Assembly (NCBI RefSeq): GCF_009730915.1
Contig: NC_052476.1
Span: 16,832,162-16,896,161 of the forward strand
Length of the DNA: 64,000 nucleotides
Direction of reading: 5' to 3'
Source: Dioscorea cayenensis subsp. rotundata
Taxonomy: Eukaryota > Streptophyta > Magnoliopsida > Dioscoreales > Dioscoreaceae
Shown: in pieces, positions 35,552 to 47,235 of the stretch
How positions within the stretch are numbered: the first letter of the stretch is position 1
Layout of the letters: every line of letters begins with the position of its first letter
Program-made: the position numbers and the translations under genes
The notes under the pieces: generated by a model
Seen by the model: the letters and a program-made list of their open reading frames with translations, nothing else
Told to the model about the DNA's origin: nothing
Database searches by the model: none

Positions 35552-38049
35552 ATGGAAGAAGTGGTACTTGGGTGTGAGCAAGAAAAAGATAATGTAGAAG
35601 TTGGATGTTCAAGTTATGAAATACATGCCAAAGAAAAACCGGTAGAAAAGGTTTTAGTTGAAAATATTGTGCCGGGGGCCGGTATGATCCTTGATTCTGA
35701 AGAAGAAGTTTATAATTTGTATGTTCAATATGCGCGGCGTGAAGGGTTTGGCATCAACAAAAAAAGCACGAGATTAGATGATGATGGAAAATTGAAATAT
35801 TACACGCTAGCATGTGCAAGAGGTGGCAAAAGAATATCTACTTCTAAAAACTCCTTCAACCCAAGACTATCCGCTAAAGTAAATTGTTCGGCAAAGATTA
35901 ATGTCATTGTTGGCAATGATGGACGGTTTACCATTTCTAGTGTTAATTTGGAGCACAATCATGCACTTAGCCCACACAAAGCTCGTTTCCAAAAGTCCAA
36001 TAAAAAAATTGATGCATATGTCAAAAGAAGGCTTGAATTAAACGACCAAGCAGGAATAAGCCTGAGCAAAAATTTTCATTCCCTAGCAGTTGAAAGTGGG
36101 GGTTATGAAAATTTAACATACAATGAAAAAGATTGTAGGAATTATATTGCAAAAGCAAGGCAATTTAGGCTTGGCGTTGGAGATGCCAGTGACACTTGAA
36201 AATATTTTTTTCTCGCATGCAACAAAAGAAATACAAAAATTTTTTTCCATTTGATTGACATGGATGAAGAAGGTCGTCTCGAAAAAAATGTATTCGGGCG
36301 GATGCGAGGTCTATAGCGGCTTATGAAGCTTTTGGTGATGTAATTTCCTTTGATACAACATACTTGACGAATAAGTATGACATGCCATTTGCTCCATTTG
36401 TCGGTGTAAATCATAATGGGCAGACGGTATTGTTTGGGTGTGGCATACTGTCCAGAGAGGATACAGAAACATATGTTTGGCTCTTCAAAACTTGGCTAGA
36501 GTGTATGTCAAGCAAGGCTCCTAAAGCAATTATTACAGATCAGTGTATGGCTATTCAAGGTGCAGTTCGATTAGTTTTTCCAAATTCACATCATCGCCTT
36601 TGCCTTTGGCATATCATGAAGAAGGTTCCCGAGAAGCTTGGATGTTTAAATGAATACAAAGCAATCAAGAAGATTTTGAAACATATCACGTATGAAGCAG
36701 TTGATTCTAAAGAGTTTGAAGACACATACTTGAAGATGATGGCGGACTATAAAATTGAGAAAAATGAATGGTTGAATTCTCTATTCAAAATTCGTGATCG
36801 TTGGGCTCCTGTATATGTGAAAGGCATATTTTGGGCGGGAATGTCTACCATTCAAAGAAGTGAAAGCGTAAATGCATTTTTTGATGGTTATGTTGGTCCG
36901 ACGACCTCATTGAAGCAATTTGTTGAGCAATATGATAATGCCTTCAAAAGTAAGATTGAGAAGGAGAACAAAGCTGATTTTGCTTCATTTAACTCGTGCT
37001 TTCCATTAATCACCGATTGCTATTTTGAGAAGCAACTACAAGAAGCATACACAAATGAAATTTTTAAATTGTTTCAAGATGAGTTGCGCGGCATGATATA
37101 TTGCAATCTGAATTTAATTGGTTCAAATGGGGCGGTCTGCTCATTTCAGGTGTCCGACATTCTCAAGGGGAAGGAAGGTGCATTTAGAAAGCAAGTGGTA
37201 TACAATGTCTACACTAACGAGGAAGAATTTGATATTAAATGCTCGTGTCAGTTGTTTGAGTTTAAGGGGATTATTGTAGGCATATTTTCAAGGTGCTTAT
37301 TGAACAGAATGTGAAAGACATTCCTTCTAGGTATATTTTACCACGATGGAGGAAAGACATCAAACGCATGCATACGTATGTACAAAACTGTTACGATGAC
37401 CCACAAACAAGTGAGGAGAAGCTGCGGTTCACTAAGTTGTGCTCTCATTTTTCTAAAGTCCCAGAACTTGGAGCGGAGTCAAATGACAAGTTCAACTTGT
37501 TGATGAAATATGTGGATGATGCAATTGAGAAGTTGATGGACAACACAACTTGTAAGAAAAATTTTACACCTACGTTGTCGAAGGCGACTATTGTGCCACA
37601 CCAACAATTTCTCACTCCTTTGAAGGTGCGGAGTAAGGGTCGTCCACCATCAAAGAGGAAGAAGTCAAAAGTTGAAGAAATAATAATTAGAAACAAGAAA
37701 AAGGTATTTTTAACTAGTATCATAATCATTACTTGTTTAGTTTTTGTTTTCGATTAACTTTTTTTTTAGTGTATGACACCCATGTTATTATTGGCAGAAG
37801 GCACAAACAAAGGAAGATGCATCAGCTAAAAAATTTGTGCAAGATGATCATTGCACACAAGAGAGCGTGGTAATTCTCTTGTAACTGTCATTAATGTCCA
37901 AATTAGGAATTTCAATCATTTAATTTCAAATGATGATTTAATTAAACTAAAATCTTTTTTCATAGGTGAATTCAAATTCTATATCTATCAATCTGGACAA
38001 GCATCATAGTTCTTCTATAGGTTTTACAAGCCAGTGCAATGATTTATGA
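35552..38049 (+). pseudogene. FAR1/FRS-like Mutator transposase, broken
   Basis: From the ATG at 35552 the protein has a FAR1 zinc-finger region (residues about 45-130: EEEVYNLYVQYARREGFGIN, CSAKINV, EHNHALSPHK), then the MULE transposase domain (DTTYLTNKYDMPFAPFVGVN, GCGILSREDTETYVWLFKTW, CLWHIMKKVPEKLG) and a SWIM zinc finger (IKCSCQLFEF, about 37230). Short exons follow (37797-37869 and 37966-38049), each with AG/GT borders. Such proteins bind the element ends and move it; FHY3/FAR1 are domesticated relatives. Lesions: a stop at 36197 with frame changes near 36200 and 36300, and a one-base loss inside the SWIM finger near 37280. Confidence 0.9.
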
Positions 38050-38913
38050 GGTAAGTTGTTATTTTTTTTCTCAATACTTAATGATTACGATTATTGGTGT
38101 TGTGAATTTCTCATGTATTATCCATTTTAATTTTTCAGGGAATCGTATGGTGATGCAAGTTTCTTATATAACTCTAGGTTTAATTTTTGTGTTCACATTT
38201 GTGTTCATGTTCGTGGAGGGAAACAAAAAAAATTGTGTTCATGTTCATGTTCTAAATTTGTGTTGCTTATGTTTGTTATTAAGATTTAATTTTTGATTTC
38301 GTATTTCTGTTCATGTTCGTGGAGGAAAAACAAACAAATTTATGTTTATGTTCATCTTCTAAGTTTGTGTTGATTATGTTTTGATGGGGAGATATTTTTT
38401 TGTGTTTGATTTTTGTAGTAAGGGAAAGTGTTCATGTTGTTTGATTTTTGTAATGTTATTATTTTTTTACCCCTACTGTATCACTGAAAAATTTGAATGT
38501 GTGTGTATTGCTTATTATTGCTCAACAGAATACAATTTTGTAATGTTGTTTGATTCTTGTGTTTGATTTTGTAGTAAGGGAAGGTGTCCATGTTTAAATT
38601 TGCAAAACAGAATACGAAAATTTGAATGTGTGTGCGTTGCTTATTATTCTCTAAGGCATAACAGAATATGAAAATTTGCAAAACTTGCTCAACATTGTGA
38701 ATGATGACCAAAGCAAAATGACACGTTTACTGCTAAATCAAAAGAATATATATATATATCATGGTAGTGAATTCATTCTATTGACAAGCACAAATGTTAT
38801 TCACTGATGATACTGACCATTGGCTTGTAAATACATTGCAATGTGGAAATTGCTCACAGTTTGATAACTCTTTATCACTTTGTGATTGTTTATAATCTCA
38901 AGGATTAATTTAA
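38050..38913. other. AT-rich spacer with an internal duplication
   Basis: A segment with TGTTTGATTTTTGTAGTAAGG, AATTTGAATGTGTGTG and TTGCTTATTATT occurs at about 38402-38530 and again at about 38555-38665, as a diverged tandem duplication. GTGTTCATGTTCATGTTC words also repeat near 38190-38360. No gene. Confidence 0.6.
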
Positions 38914-39967
38914 TTAATGACTCGAATGTAATCGAACAATGCGCAACGAATCAAAAGAAGTTTGTAGCCTCCATTCTCTTTGTTTATTGTTTAAAGGTCT
39001 ACCTTTGCCTGCTTGATGTCTGTTCTTCTTCACATCTGCAATTCCCCAAGTGCAATTGCACAAGTCTAGATCAAATGAGATGAGCCTGAAGATACCATCA
39101 GATTCTTGATCACCGTCAGTAGTGTACTTCACATACATGGGACGGTCTTTGAAGCGGTCGAGATCTTCAGGAATTCGAACAACTCTTTCGACTCCAGGAG
39201 ATGACACCTAGATTGATGACAAGCATGATATGTTACTATGAAATGTTTGCAAGGACAATGCATTGTTTAGTTTTTTAAGCATTTAGATAGTAATCAATTG
39301 TTCAATGAAAAAAACAAAGTAGAACTGGTACAATTATATATCTGGTTTAACATACATAACATCCATAAATTGCAAGATATAAGATCACAATAATTCATAA
39401 AAAGTTAAAAGACTACCTCCAATGATATGTTTACTCGGGTACAGCTCCAAAGAAGCTCGACTTCATCCAAAGCGTGCTTTGATATTCGGAAGAAAAATGC
39501 TCGAATATCGGCCCATGCTAGGAGAACTGGACACGTGAATTATGTTTGGTTAGATACAAAAACCCCGGACAATTCTTTTGAAAAGATCTCAGAACAGCAG
39601 GATTCATGTAAAAAACAGAAAAGAAATCTACTGCATCAGTAGCATGTGCAGTCTCATTCTAAAAGAATTGGAGCTTCAAATGACATCGAGACCTCTTCTG
39701 CAATAGACAATGCCTTTTTGTCCCACCATGTACCAGCAAGAGAAACACCACCTCCACCAACTCCATCTCCAACCTTCAGAAGATCCAAGTTGAATTAAAA
39801 GCTTGAATTCTAAATAAATTAAACCTGTAATTTTGTGCACACATGTTGTCTTTACAAATTATAAGGAAAAAAAAGAGTAATAACACTAGTGAGGAATAAC
39901 TGAGCAAGCAAAAACTTACATTTACATTGTCATCATCAGCTTTAAAGTCATGGGCACTCATGGGCAC
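38914..39967 (-). pseudogene. Captured RimP-like (UPF0090) gene fragment inside the FAR1-type element
   Basis: Minus-strand exons, 3' to 5': 39207-38914 (starts VSSPGVERVVRIPEDLDRFK after an AG acceptor, ends VRLHSSH and TAA); about 39600-39417 (FSSEYQSTL, then a one-base insertion, then the SLE end); about 39775-39640 (VGDGVGGGGVSLAGTWWDKK); about 39967-39920 (HDFKADDDNVNV). The text matches what I recall of plant RimP-like proteins, organelle-type ribosome maturation factors for small-subunit assembly. Introns are retained, so genomic DNA was captured. The frameshift in the second exon and the missing N-terminus make it a pseudogene. It runs opposite to the transposase. Confidence 0.82.
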
Positions 39968-40075
39968 TCATAAAATGCACTTATTGAACATGGGAACTCA
40001 TAAAAAAAGAATTTAAGGAATGCAGATGCAAATTAAAGCAGATCATGGGCACTCATAAAATGCACTTATTGAACA
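39950..40075. repeat. Direct repeat within the captured region
   Basis: TCATGGGCACTCATAAAATG followed by CACTTATTGAACATG occurs at about 39965 and again at about 40043, roughly 78 bp apart, with a third short ATGGGCACTCAT beside the first. It overlaps the end of the most 5' captured exon. Confidence 0.8.
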
Positions 40076-40079
40076 TGAA

Positions 40080-41002
40080 AAGTTAGAAATTGAAACAGAG
40101 ACAAACTCATTTGTTGGGCCTTATCATCAGAAAATCTAATGCACCAGAAATGTATGAGGAATGAGCATAACCATTGAGAAGAAATAATCATCGATGAATT
40201 AAGGACATGACTGCAAGACCTGCAGCAAGGAAGATTAAACCAAAAATGATATGGGAAGTCACAACTGAATTTAAGGGGCTAGAATTTGTAATAATAAGAA
40301 AAATAGAAGCGTAATTCAATAAATTCACTTCAAATTTGATCCCGACTTCTCGAGAAAGAATGATTCCAAACAAGAAAAATCAATGAACGAAAACAAAGTG
40401 TAAAGCAACATTCATTCGATGAAACGGTGACAAAACCGGCACACGAGATATTGCGTTTTTCTTGAATAGTTCAAGTAAAATTCACAATTCAGTAAGCTTT
40501 GATTTGGTAAACAGCAGGATCATTAATATATACATGAAAGAGAACAATTACAGCAGCCAAGGACTAATAACATTAGTTGAGCATAAAATAAAATAGAAGC
40601 AGACTACAGCAAGGTATAAATCCTAAATTATGAAAAGAACAAGATACCTGGTGAGCAAAGAAGACTTTGCTGATCCATAGAAATAAACAATATACCTAGA
40701 CGCATATGTGCAGAATCCTCCACATTGAAAATTGTTCTCCTCAATACGTCAATACATCATCCCGAGAGAACTATTACTAAAAAGAAATCACATAAGAAAA
40801 AATTGTTGCAAGAAAAATAGTTAGAGTTTCTAAAAAGAACTATGCTCTATAATATATCAAAGGCTCGATCTGCCCGCTATTCTTTTCGCATGGATAAACA
40901 TGTATCAAGGGTCGCAACTAAAGTTTGCCATGCCACCCAATCTATATACTCTTTTTATAGGGCAAATCATCATGGCCACAAGAACATCATTACTAAAGAG
41001 TA
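40080..41002. other. Non-coding part of the FAR1-type element
   Basis: AT-rich. Possibly intron or upstream sequence brought in with the captured RimP-like gene. No reading frame recognised. Confidence 0.4.
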
Positions 41003-41052
41003 AGAGTAATGCTATATAGAACGAAAAACATCACACGAAACCAGACCCACAT
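41003..41052. repeat. Third, internal copy of the element's terminal repeat
   Basis: About 50 bp starting AGAGTAATGCTATATAGAAC and running through ACACGAAACCAGACCCACAT match the left terminal repeat in the same orientation, with small differences. It is inverted relative to the right end at 41984, so 41003-41984 could behave as a unit of about 980 bp. Confidence 0.88.
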
Positions 41053-41459
41053 CGACGAGAAAGAAATAGACCATGCAACAAAAATGATTCATGCTTGAAT
41101 GTTATAATATATCAAGCAATAGAATCAAAACAGAGGCTCAGATTCAACATACATGATTTTCTCCCATCATTCCCCCTCTCTCTACAACAATAACAGTAGC
41201 GGTTGCCTACTAGGCCATCCAAGCTACTATGCCATCATTGTAGAGAAACAAGGGCAGGAGAGAAATTTAGGGCATCATCATTGCCTCTATACCTGATTTC
41301 AAGGCGAGCCGGGCCTTCTATCCCAAGAATTCAGATAACCAGCCACATGAGAGAGGGGAAGCGATCTCGTTCCCTAGCTTCTCATGCACCACCGGACTGG
41401 CCGCCGCTCTCTATTTCTTGTGTACCACTGACCTGTGCCCTATATTCTCTTCAAAGCCA

Positions 41460-41830
41460 AACAAGAAAGAGGTGGCGGCCGGGAGCGGGGGAGGGACGCG
41501 AAGGCCGCAAGTGGCAGCCGAGAGCGGGGGAGGGAAGCGGCGGCCAGGACAAGGGCCGGGAGCGGGGGGACAGACGGGGGCCGAGAGCGGGGAGACGGAT
41601 AGGGGCCGGGAGCACACACTCAAACGAGAGAGAGAGAGAGAAAGCCAAACGAGAGAGAGAAGAGAGATCACGGGGAGGAAGCGAAGGCCAGGAGCGGCTC
41701 CCGGTCTCGGGGGAGGGAAGAGGCAACCGGTCGCGATGGAAGGAAGAGGCGGACGGTCGCGGTGGAGGAAAGAGGCAGCCGATCGCGATGGAGGGAAGCG
41801 GCGACCGAGACCTCCACGAAAGAGAGAACT
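41460..41830. repeat. GC-rich subterminal block, inverted counterpart of 34750-35110
   Basis: Repeated GGCGGCCGGGAGCGGGGGAG-type words, which inverted read CTCCCGGCCGCC as at the other end, plus (GA)n at 41628-41665. The two blocks are not identical but are built from the same motif in mirror orientation. Long open frames here are compositional. Confidence 0.75.
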
Positions 41831-41992
41831 AAATTAGGGCTGTGATTTAGCCCTATAGAAGAGAGAACCCGTGACCTCTCTTCTCTTTTTTTTTTTTTAT
41901 TTAAAATAAAAAAAACACGTCACCAGCCACATCATTCATGTGGCTGGTTTCGTGTTATGTTTTCGTTCTATATAGCATTACTCTAAAAGGAA

Positions 41993-44640
41993 GACGTGGG
42001 CACCCCATTATCTGGATAACGTCGCCACGTCGCTGCGTCCGTCGCCACGTCTCCACGTCGCTGCGTCTCCCCACGCACCCGTGAACGTCTTTAAAAGGAA
42101 AGGATTGAAGAAGGAGAGGAGAGGCTGTTTTTCGCCAGGCGGGGAGAAACTCATATGAAAGGGGAGAAACTCGTATGAAAAAGGAGAAAAAGAAGAAAAG
42201 GTCCGAAGATGGCAAGAAGGAGGATAGAGCAAAAGGAAGATGCTGAGGGTTCTCTCGGCAAAACATATACTTGTATTATAAATGAGACGAAGAAGACTGA
42301 CGGGGAGAGAAGAAGACTCTTTTTTTTTTCTCTCGGCGAAGCATATGCTCATATAAAAAAAAAAGAAAAGAAAGAAGAGAAGAAGACGATCCGGAGGAAG
42401 AAGAGAGCCAGAGGAGGACCTCCGGAGGAAGCCAACCACAACCTAAATAAAAGAAGATAAAAAAAAAGAAACTGGCCGGAGGAGCGAACAAAAGGAAAAA
42501 TTTTCCATAGAGGAAGAAGAAGAAGATAATCGCCACTGTTGTTGCCATTGTTACCCGCCAACTGGTGCCACTCTTGATCATTTGAAGGCTGTGAAGGCAT
42601 ACAACCCTGAGAAACTAGAAGATGCTGTGAGAATGGTGGAATCAAAGCATAAAAAAAGCAGTGAAGATAGAAGAACCTCTGCCGTCATCACCGACGTGGT
42701 CGCCGTTGTTATCCTTTCCCACCTCTTGCGGCCTCTCTTAATGATGAACTCATGAAGACAGAGAAGGAGAAATGAAGGAACCAGCCAAAAAAATTAGAAG
42801 ATATTAAAAAAAAAAAAGATTAAGAAAATGTTTCATTGGTTCCACTCTTCTCTATTGTAAATAAAAAAAGTGTCATCGAAAGAAGGTTGCTGCCGCCGTC
42901 GCTTGTCGCCATGACCTTCTGTTGCTGCTGGTGCTGTTACCGCCAACTAATGCCGTTGTCGCTGTTATTACCTGCTATCGCTGCTACCACGGCGAAGCGT
43001 AGTCGCAGCCCAAAACCAAAAGTCGACCCGCTGCAGATTCTTCATCGGAAATCCTGGAAATTGATGTCCAGTTCGTCGACCTCAAACTCATTGGCAGCAG
43101 CACCATGTAGTCACCAACTTCACTGCCCCAAGTCATGATCATCATGGAACACCCTGGACAGATCGGCAATTGCTATGCCCCAGTTCTTGATTGCCATGGC
43201 GTTTGAGAAGGCAGTTGCTTCAGGGGCTTTGTTTGAGGATAAGCCTTAGTCGACAAATGATTCATGGAGGAAACTTCACTCTGACCATCCTTATCATCAG
43301 ACGGCGTGAGCAAGAGGCATTCATCATGATAAAAAAAATCCCATCCATGTGGCAATGATTTGGAAATCGTGAAGAATCTGAGAATCGGTGAAAGTGGTCA
43401 CTCTGTGATGTGGTAGTGAAGCATTTTTTGAATAAATGATTCATTTTGCAAAATATCAGTGAGAAGAGTCTACTTTGAAAGGAAGATGTTATTTGACCAA
43501 TCTAAGATAAAAGCTTTTCATTCACTGGTAGTTCTTATTAAAATATATAAAAAAAGGATGTTGATTGATTAAGGTGAGATTGAACATCAGCTAAAAAAAA
43601 AATGAGGATTTTGCCCTTTGCATAATTCTTAAGATTTATCTTGTATCAGTTCAGAACATTTGTTATATATATATATATATATATATAAGAGCACAAGTTG
43701 CAAGGCATGAGTAAGATTTCATTAATGGGATAACATGAGTGGTGTAATCGTGGGCTTAAGAGTTTTCTATGTACTTTATACACACACATATATATCTCGC
43801 ATAGGATGGTTGCAATAGCTATTTTATCTCTCAATGGGGATGACTAAATCAAGACTTTGGGTGATGACGACAAGGAATCCAAAATGTTAGACTTTGGAAA
43901 GTGTTATACATGCACTGACCAGATATCTCGAGTCATATGGTGGATCCATAATTAACGCTCCCGTGAAGAACATCAGAGACCTTACTTCCCTGACTTGTTG
44001 AAATGACAACCTCATATATAAGACTGTGGAATCGGTTCCAGGATTTACTGCTTTAGTTCCACTCAGTGCTTGATATGGTGCATCCCAAACCGTTGAAGAA
44101 TCTGAGGTCACTATCATTTGAGTCATGCATGCATGCAAATTCAAGTAGAGCCTTGAGTCAAAAAGATATTTAAATATAATGAAGTGTATAAATAAACAAA
44201 CAAAAAGAATGAGAACCAGGCTATAGTCCGTATGCATGCTCATGATGTGCAAAGCAAAAGGGTATGGGCCCTTCTTCGATGCATAATGACATATCAAAAG
44301 TGATCAAATGCATGCATCCTCATTCCTCACCCGTATAACTCATATTAAAAAAGAATAATAAATAAAAAAGCATGGCCCACCATGAAAGAGACACCTACAA
44401 AGAAAATGAGAAGCATACATATATATATATATATATATATACTCAGGGAGCTATCATTCATCAAATAGAAGAATTTTTTTAAAAGGGCGGTCCCACCATG
44501 CACATGGGATGAGTATGATACCATGGATTTATATATATATATATCTATTAAAACACCCAAAGCAAGAAAAGTAAATATATATATATATATATTCATTCAA
44601 AAGCAATAATAAAAAAAGAAACGTTCATCTCGAGGCATGA
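41993..44640. other. Right part of the long LTR unit, no clear gene
   Basis: Repeated CGTCGCCACGTC words (42020-42070), purine-rich tracts (42110-42460), GC-richer text with GCTGCTG/GCCGTTG (42880-42980) and several (TA)n runs (43660, 44420, 44535, 44575). A minus-strand stretch (44130-43887) looks exon-like but was not recognised. ATTATAAATGAG near 42276 could be a TATA region of the LTR. Confidence 0.5.
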
Positions 44641-44819
44641 CGGCATTGAGACATACAAGACAACAATGAGACATATGATGTGGCGACGAGGCGCATGCAG
44701 CGGTTATGTTCAAATTTATATGATGATCAGCGCTAAAAACATGTATATGGATATATAAAAATCAAAACTAAAGCGGTCAAGTCAAGACTAAAAATATGAA
44801 AAGAGTCAAGACTTTAAAA

Positions 44820-45250
44820 TCCATATGAATCAACAATTGGACTCAGCAGTCTCAAGACCTTAAAAGTCGAAGACCCAAAGAGTTCTACAAGTCAATATTT
44901 GAAAACATATATAAACCGACAATTAGGTTCAGCAGTCTCAAGACATCAAAAGTCGAAGACCCAAAGAGTTTCACAAGTCAATATTTGAAGACATATATAA
45001 ACTGACAATTGGGCTCAGCAGTCTCAAGACATCAAAAGTCGAAGACTCAAAGAGTTTCACAAGTCAATATTTGAAAATCTATATACATCGACAATTGGAT
45101 TCAGCGGTTTCGAGATATCAAAAGTCAAGGACCCAAAGAGTTTCACAAGTCAATATTTAAAATCCATATAAATCGACAATTGAACTCAGCAGTGTTAAGA
45201 CATCATAAGTCAAAGACCAAAAGAGTTTCACAAGTCAAGACTTGAAGAAA
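44820..45250. repeat. Tandem repeat of about 86 bp in the LTR unit
   Basis: Five to six units with CACAAGTCAATATTTGAA, CGACAATTGG, TCAGCAGTCTCAAGAC and AAAGTCGAAGACCCAAAGAG. The key phrase recurs at about 44888, 44973, 45060 and 45147. Confidence 0.88.
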
Positions 45251-45683
45251 GTTTCACAAACATAAAAGCCGAAGCTTATGGAAAGTCAAAATCAAGTTTA
45301 TGATTTATCAACATAGAGGATCCGGAATTTGAAATACAAATCAAATCCAAAATGCAAAAAAATGTCCAAGACACAAGTTCGGGCACAAGTTCATAACTCA
45401 AGATGATTTCAAATTTCTTGTATTTTCAATGAAATCTATGAATTCATATTTATTGAAATGAATGAAATTAATTGTCACAAATTGTTTCCTTTTTCACACT
45501 TATTTCTTAATCGGAGGTTCCTGGGATAATGTCCAGGGTAATTAACATTAAAGGCTTGCCCCTAATGGAAGTCATGAACCCATAATCTCTTGAAGTCATA
45601 AAAATTAAATTTGATTTGTGATCCATTTATTTTAACCGGTCTAACCCCAATTAAAAGGCCGGGTGAGAAAAAAGGAGTCCACA

Positions 45684-46351
45684 AGACCATTTATCTTTAT
45701 GTGTGTTATATGAGATTTTGAAAGGGTTATACTGATGTGGAAGAGAGTGCAAGATAAAGTGTACAAGGTAAGCATCTGAAAAATCGATATGCTCTAAAGC
45801 CTTAAGTTGAGCTGCTAAGTCTCTTATCCTCATGATATGCTCTCTCATATCTTTAACACTTGTGAGCTTCATGGATAATACTTTGGTCATGAGAGTACTA
45901 GCAAGAGCCTTATCTGAAGATTCAAATTGATCATCAATTGCCTTCAGCAAATCTCATACATTTGCACAATCTGGGATTGAACTACGGATACTAGCAGATA
46001 TACGTGTCTTAATGTACATCATGCTCAAGCGATTAGATCGCTCCCACCATTCATACAAGGCATTGCACCCGGAGTGCTATTGTCTGTCGGCACAAGTGGT
46101 TCATCCTTCCTTATAGCATAGTCAAAATCCATGCATCCCAACTGGAGGAGAATCAACTCCTTCCAATCTTTATAATTATCACCCCTTAACATAGGAACAT
46201 GACATTTTTCATCAAAAGTATCTGATTGCATAGCTACAATAAATAAAATAACATACATATTAATCTTAATATTCAAGGCAATAAAACAAGTTGGTATGCT
46301 TACCAATGCAAGCCACACCGAAAAGGATAACATGAACCAATTTGTTATCAC
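45684..46351 (-). pseudogene. copia gag, 5' part
   Basis: The reading starts near 46235 with MQSDTFDEKCHVPMLRGDNY and continues through FDYAIRKDEPLV, a frame change near 46030, then LKAIDDQFESSDKALASTLM and LHSLPHQYNPFKISYNTHKD. This is a UBN2-type copia gag. It stops abruptly after KDKWS, where the inner LTR unit is inserted. The C-terminal part, including the zinc knuckle, continues at 33197 on the far side of the insertion. Confidence 0.82.
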
Positions 46352-46379
46352 AACCTGCCTATGGGCAGAGATATAAATA

Positions 46380-47235
46380 CAAATAAATTCGTAACTATCG
46401 ATAAAACTAATGGATAATTAAAATTGCTTAATACCTGTGGGCGACTTAAGAAATAAAAATTAACATTATTTCATCCTCATTAATTACATAAATATAATAA
46501 AATCCCTGTTGGGCAAAATCATTATATCAAACATAATTAATCACAACTTGCCACCTGATAAAACTAATAAATAATTAAAATTACTTAATACATGTGGGTG
46601 GCTTAAGTAATAAAAATTATTCATTATTTTATCCTAATTAATTATAAGAAATATAATAAAATCCCTGTGGAACAAAATTATTATACTAATCATAATTAAT
46701 TACAATTTATGCCAATTAACCTAGATGTGATCCATCACACTCATAATATGTAATTTATAATTTTTAAAATTAAAATCATAACATTGTGGCTATTCTATAA
46801 TTTAACAAAAATTTCATTCGATCACATGACATACTAACCATATACATGAACAAATTCAATGTTAATAATTAATTATACAAATTATAATTAATGCACTTAA
46901 TGTATAAATAATTCATACAAACAAAGCCTGAAATTTAAATAAATAACTAAACAGGGTTTTACATGCAAAAATACAATAAAGTAATGTAATTTTTGTAAAA
47001 ACACCCAATAAACTATTTTATTCAAATTATCATTCAAATTAGTGAATCAATAAAATAAAATAATTAAATCTAATGTTAGGGGAAAAATAAAAATAAAAAC
47101 CCTAACTTTTCCACATGGGTAGCCGTTGCCGGCCGGACGGTGCTGTGTGTGCATGCAGCCAGGCACGTGCGCGTGCGGCTAGTGCGCCTGCGCGAGGCCA
47201 GCACCTGTGTGCGGCCGGGTCTGCGCCCGCCCAAG
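46380..47235 (-). other. 5' leader of the nested copia element
   Basis: No coding region. It holds a GC-rich block at 47112-47235 and a pair of related AT-rich segments, both containing GGGATTTTATTATATTT on the minus strand (near 46497 and 46660). It ends in a pyrimidine-AG just before the gag start, which suggests a leader intron. Confidence 0.5.

Larger units (their letters stand above)
34577..41984 (+). mobile_element. FAR1-type Mutator-like element with terminal inverted repeats of about 130 bp, 7.4 kb
   Basis: The terminal repeats (34577-34708 and 41858-41984) are nearly identical when inverted, starting AGAGTAATGCTATATAGAAC. The flanks AAAAGGAA (34569-34576, 41985-41992) form an 8-bp duplication, or 9 bp if a terminal T is shared. 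Inside is a FAR1/FRS-like transposase gene with introns, GC-rich subterminal blocks at both ends and a captured RimP-like gene. Close terminal-repeat identity suggests a fairly young insertion, although the transposase is broken. It is the last large insertion in the stack. Confidence 0.92.
33203..45683. mobile_element. Long LTR unit (probably a solo gypsy-type LTR) inserted in the copia gag
   Basis: The unit starts TGTTTATATAAAAATTTTGG and ends AAAGGAGTCCACA. It is flanked by AGATC (33198-33202) and AGACC (45684-45688), a 5-bp duplication with one mismatch. Joining the outer sides restores the gag reading KDKWS-INELL. Without the inner Mutator element it is about 5.06 kb, with TG...CA ends and no coding domains: a very long solo LTR or a non-autonomous LTR element. 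Its 3' 1 kb is homologous to 52411-55193. Confidence 0.72.

Noticed and set aside
41203..41837. A 209-residue plus-strand frame and overlapping frames
   Set aside because: Made of repeated GGGAGCGGGGGAG-type words in a transposon subterminal block; compositional, and open in several frames.
42209..43138. Plus-strand frames of 83 and 100 residues as genes
   Set aside because: They are purine-rich or GCTGCTG-type low-complexity text inside the LTR unit, with no recognisable domain.
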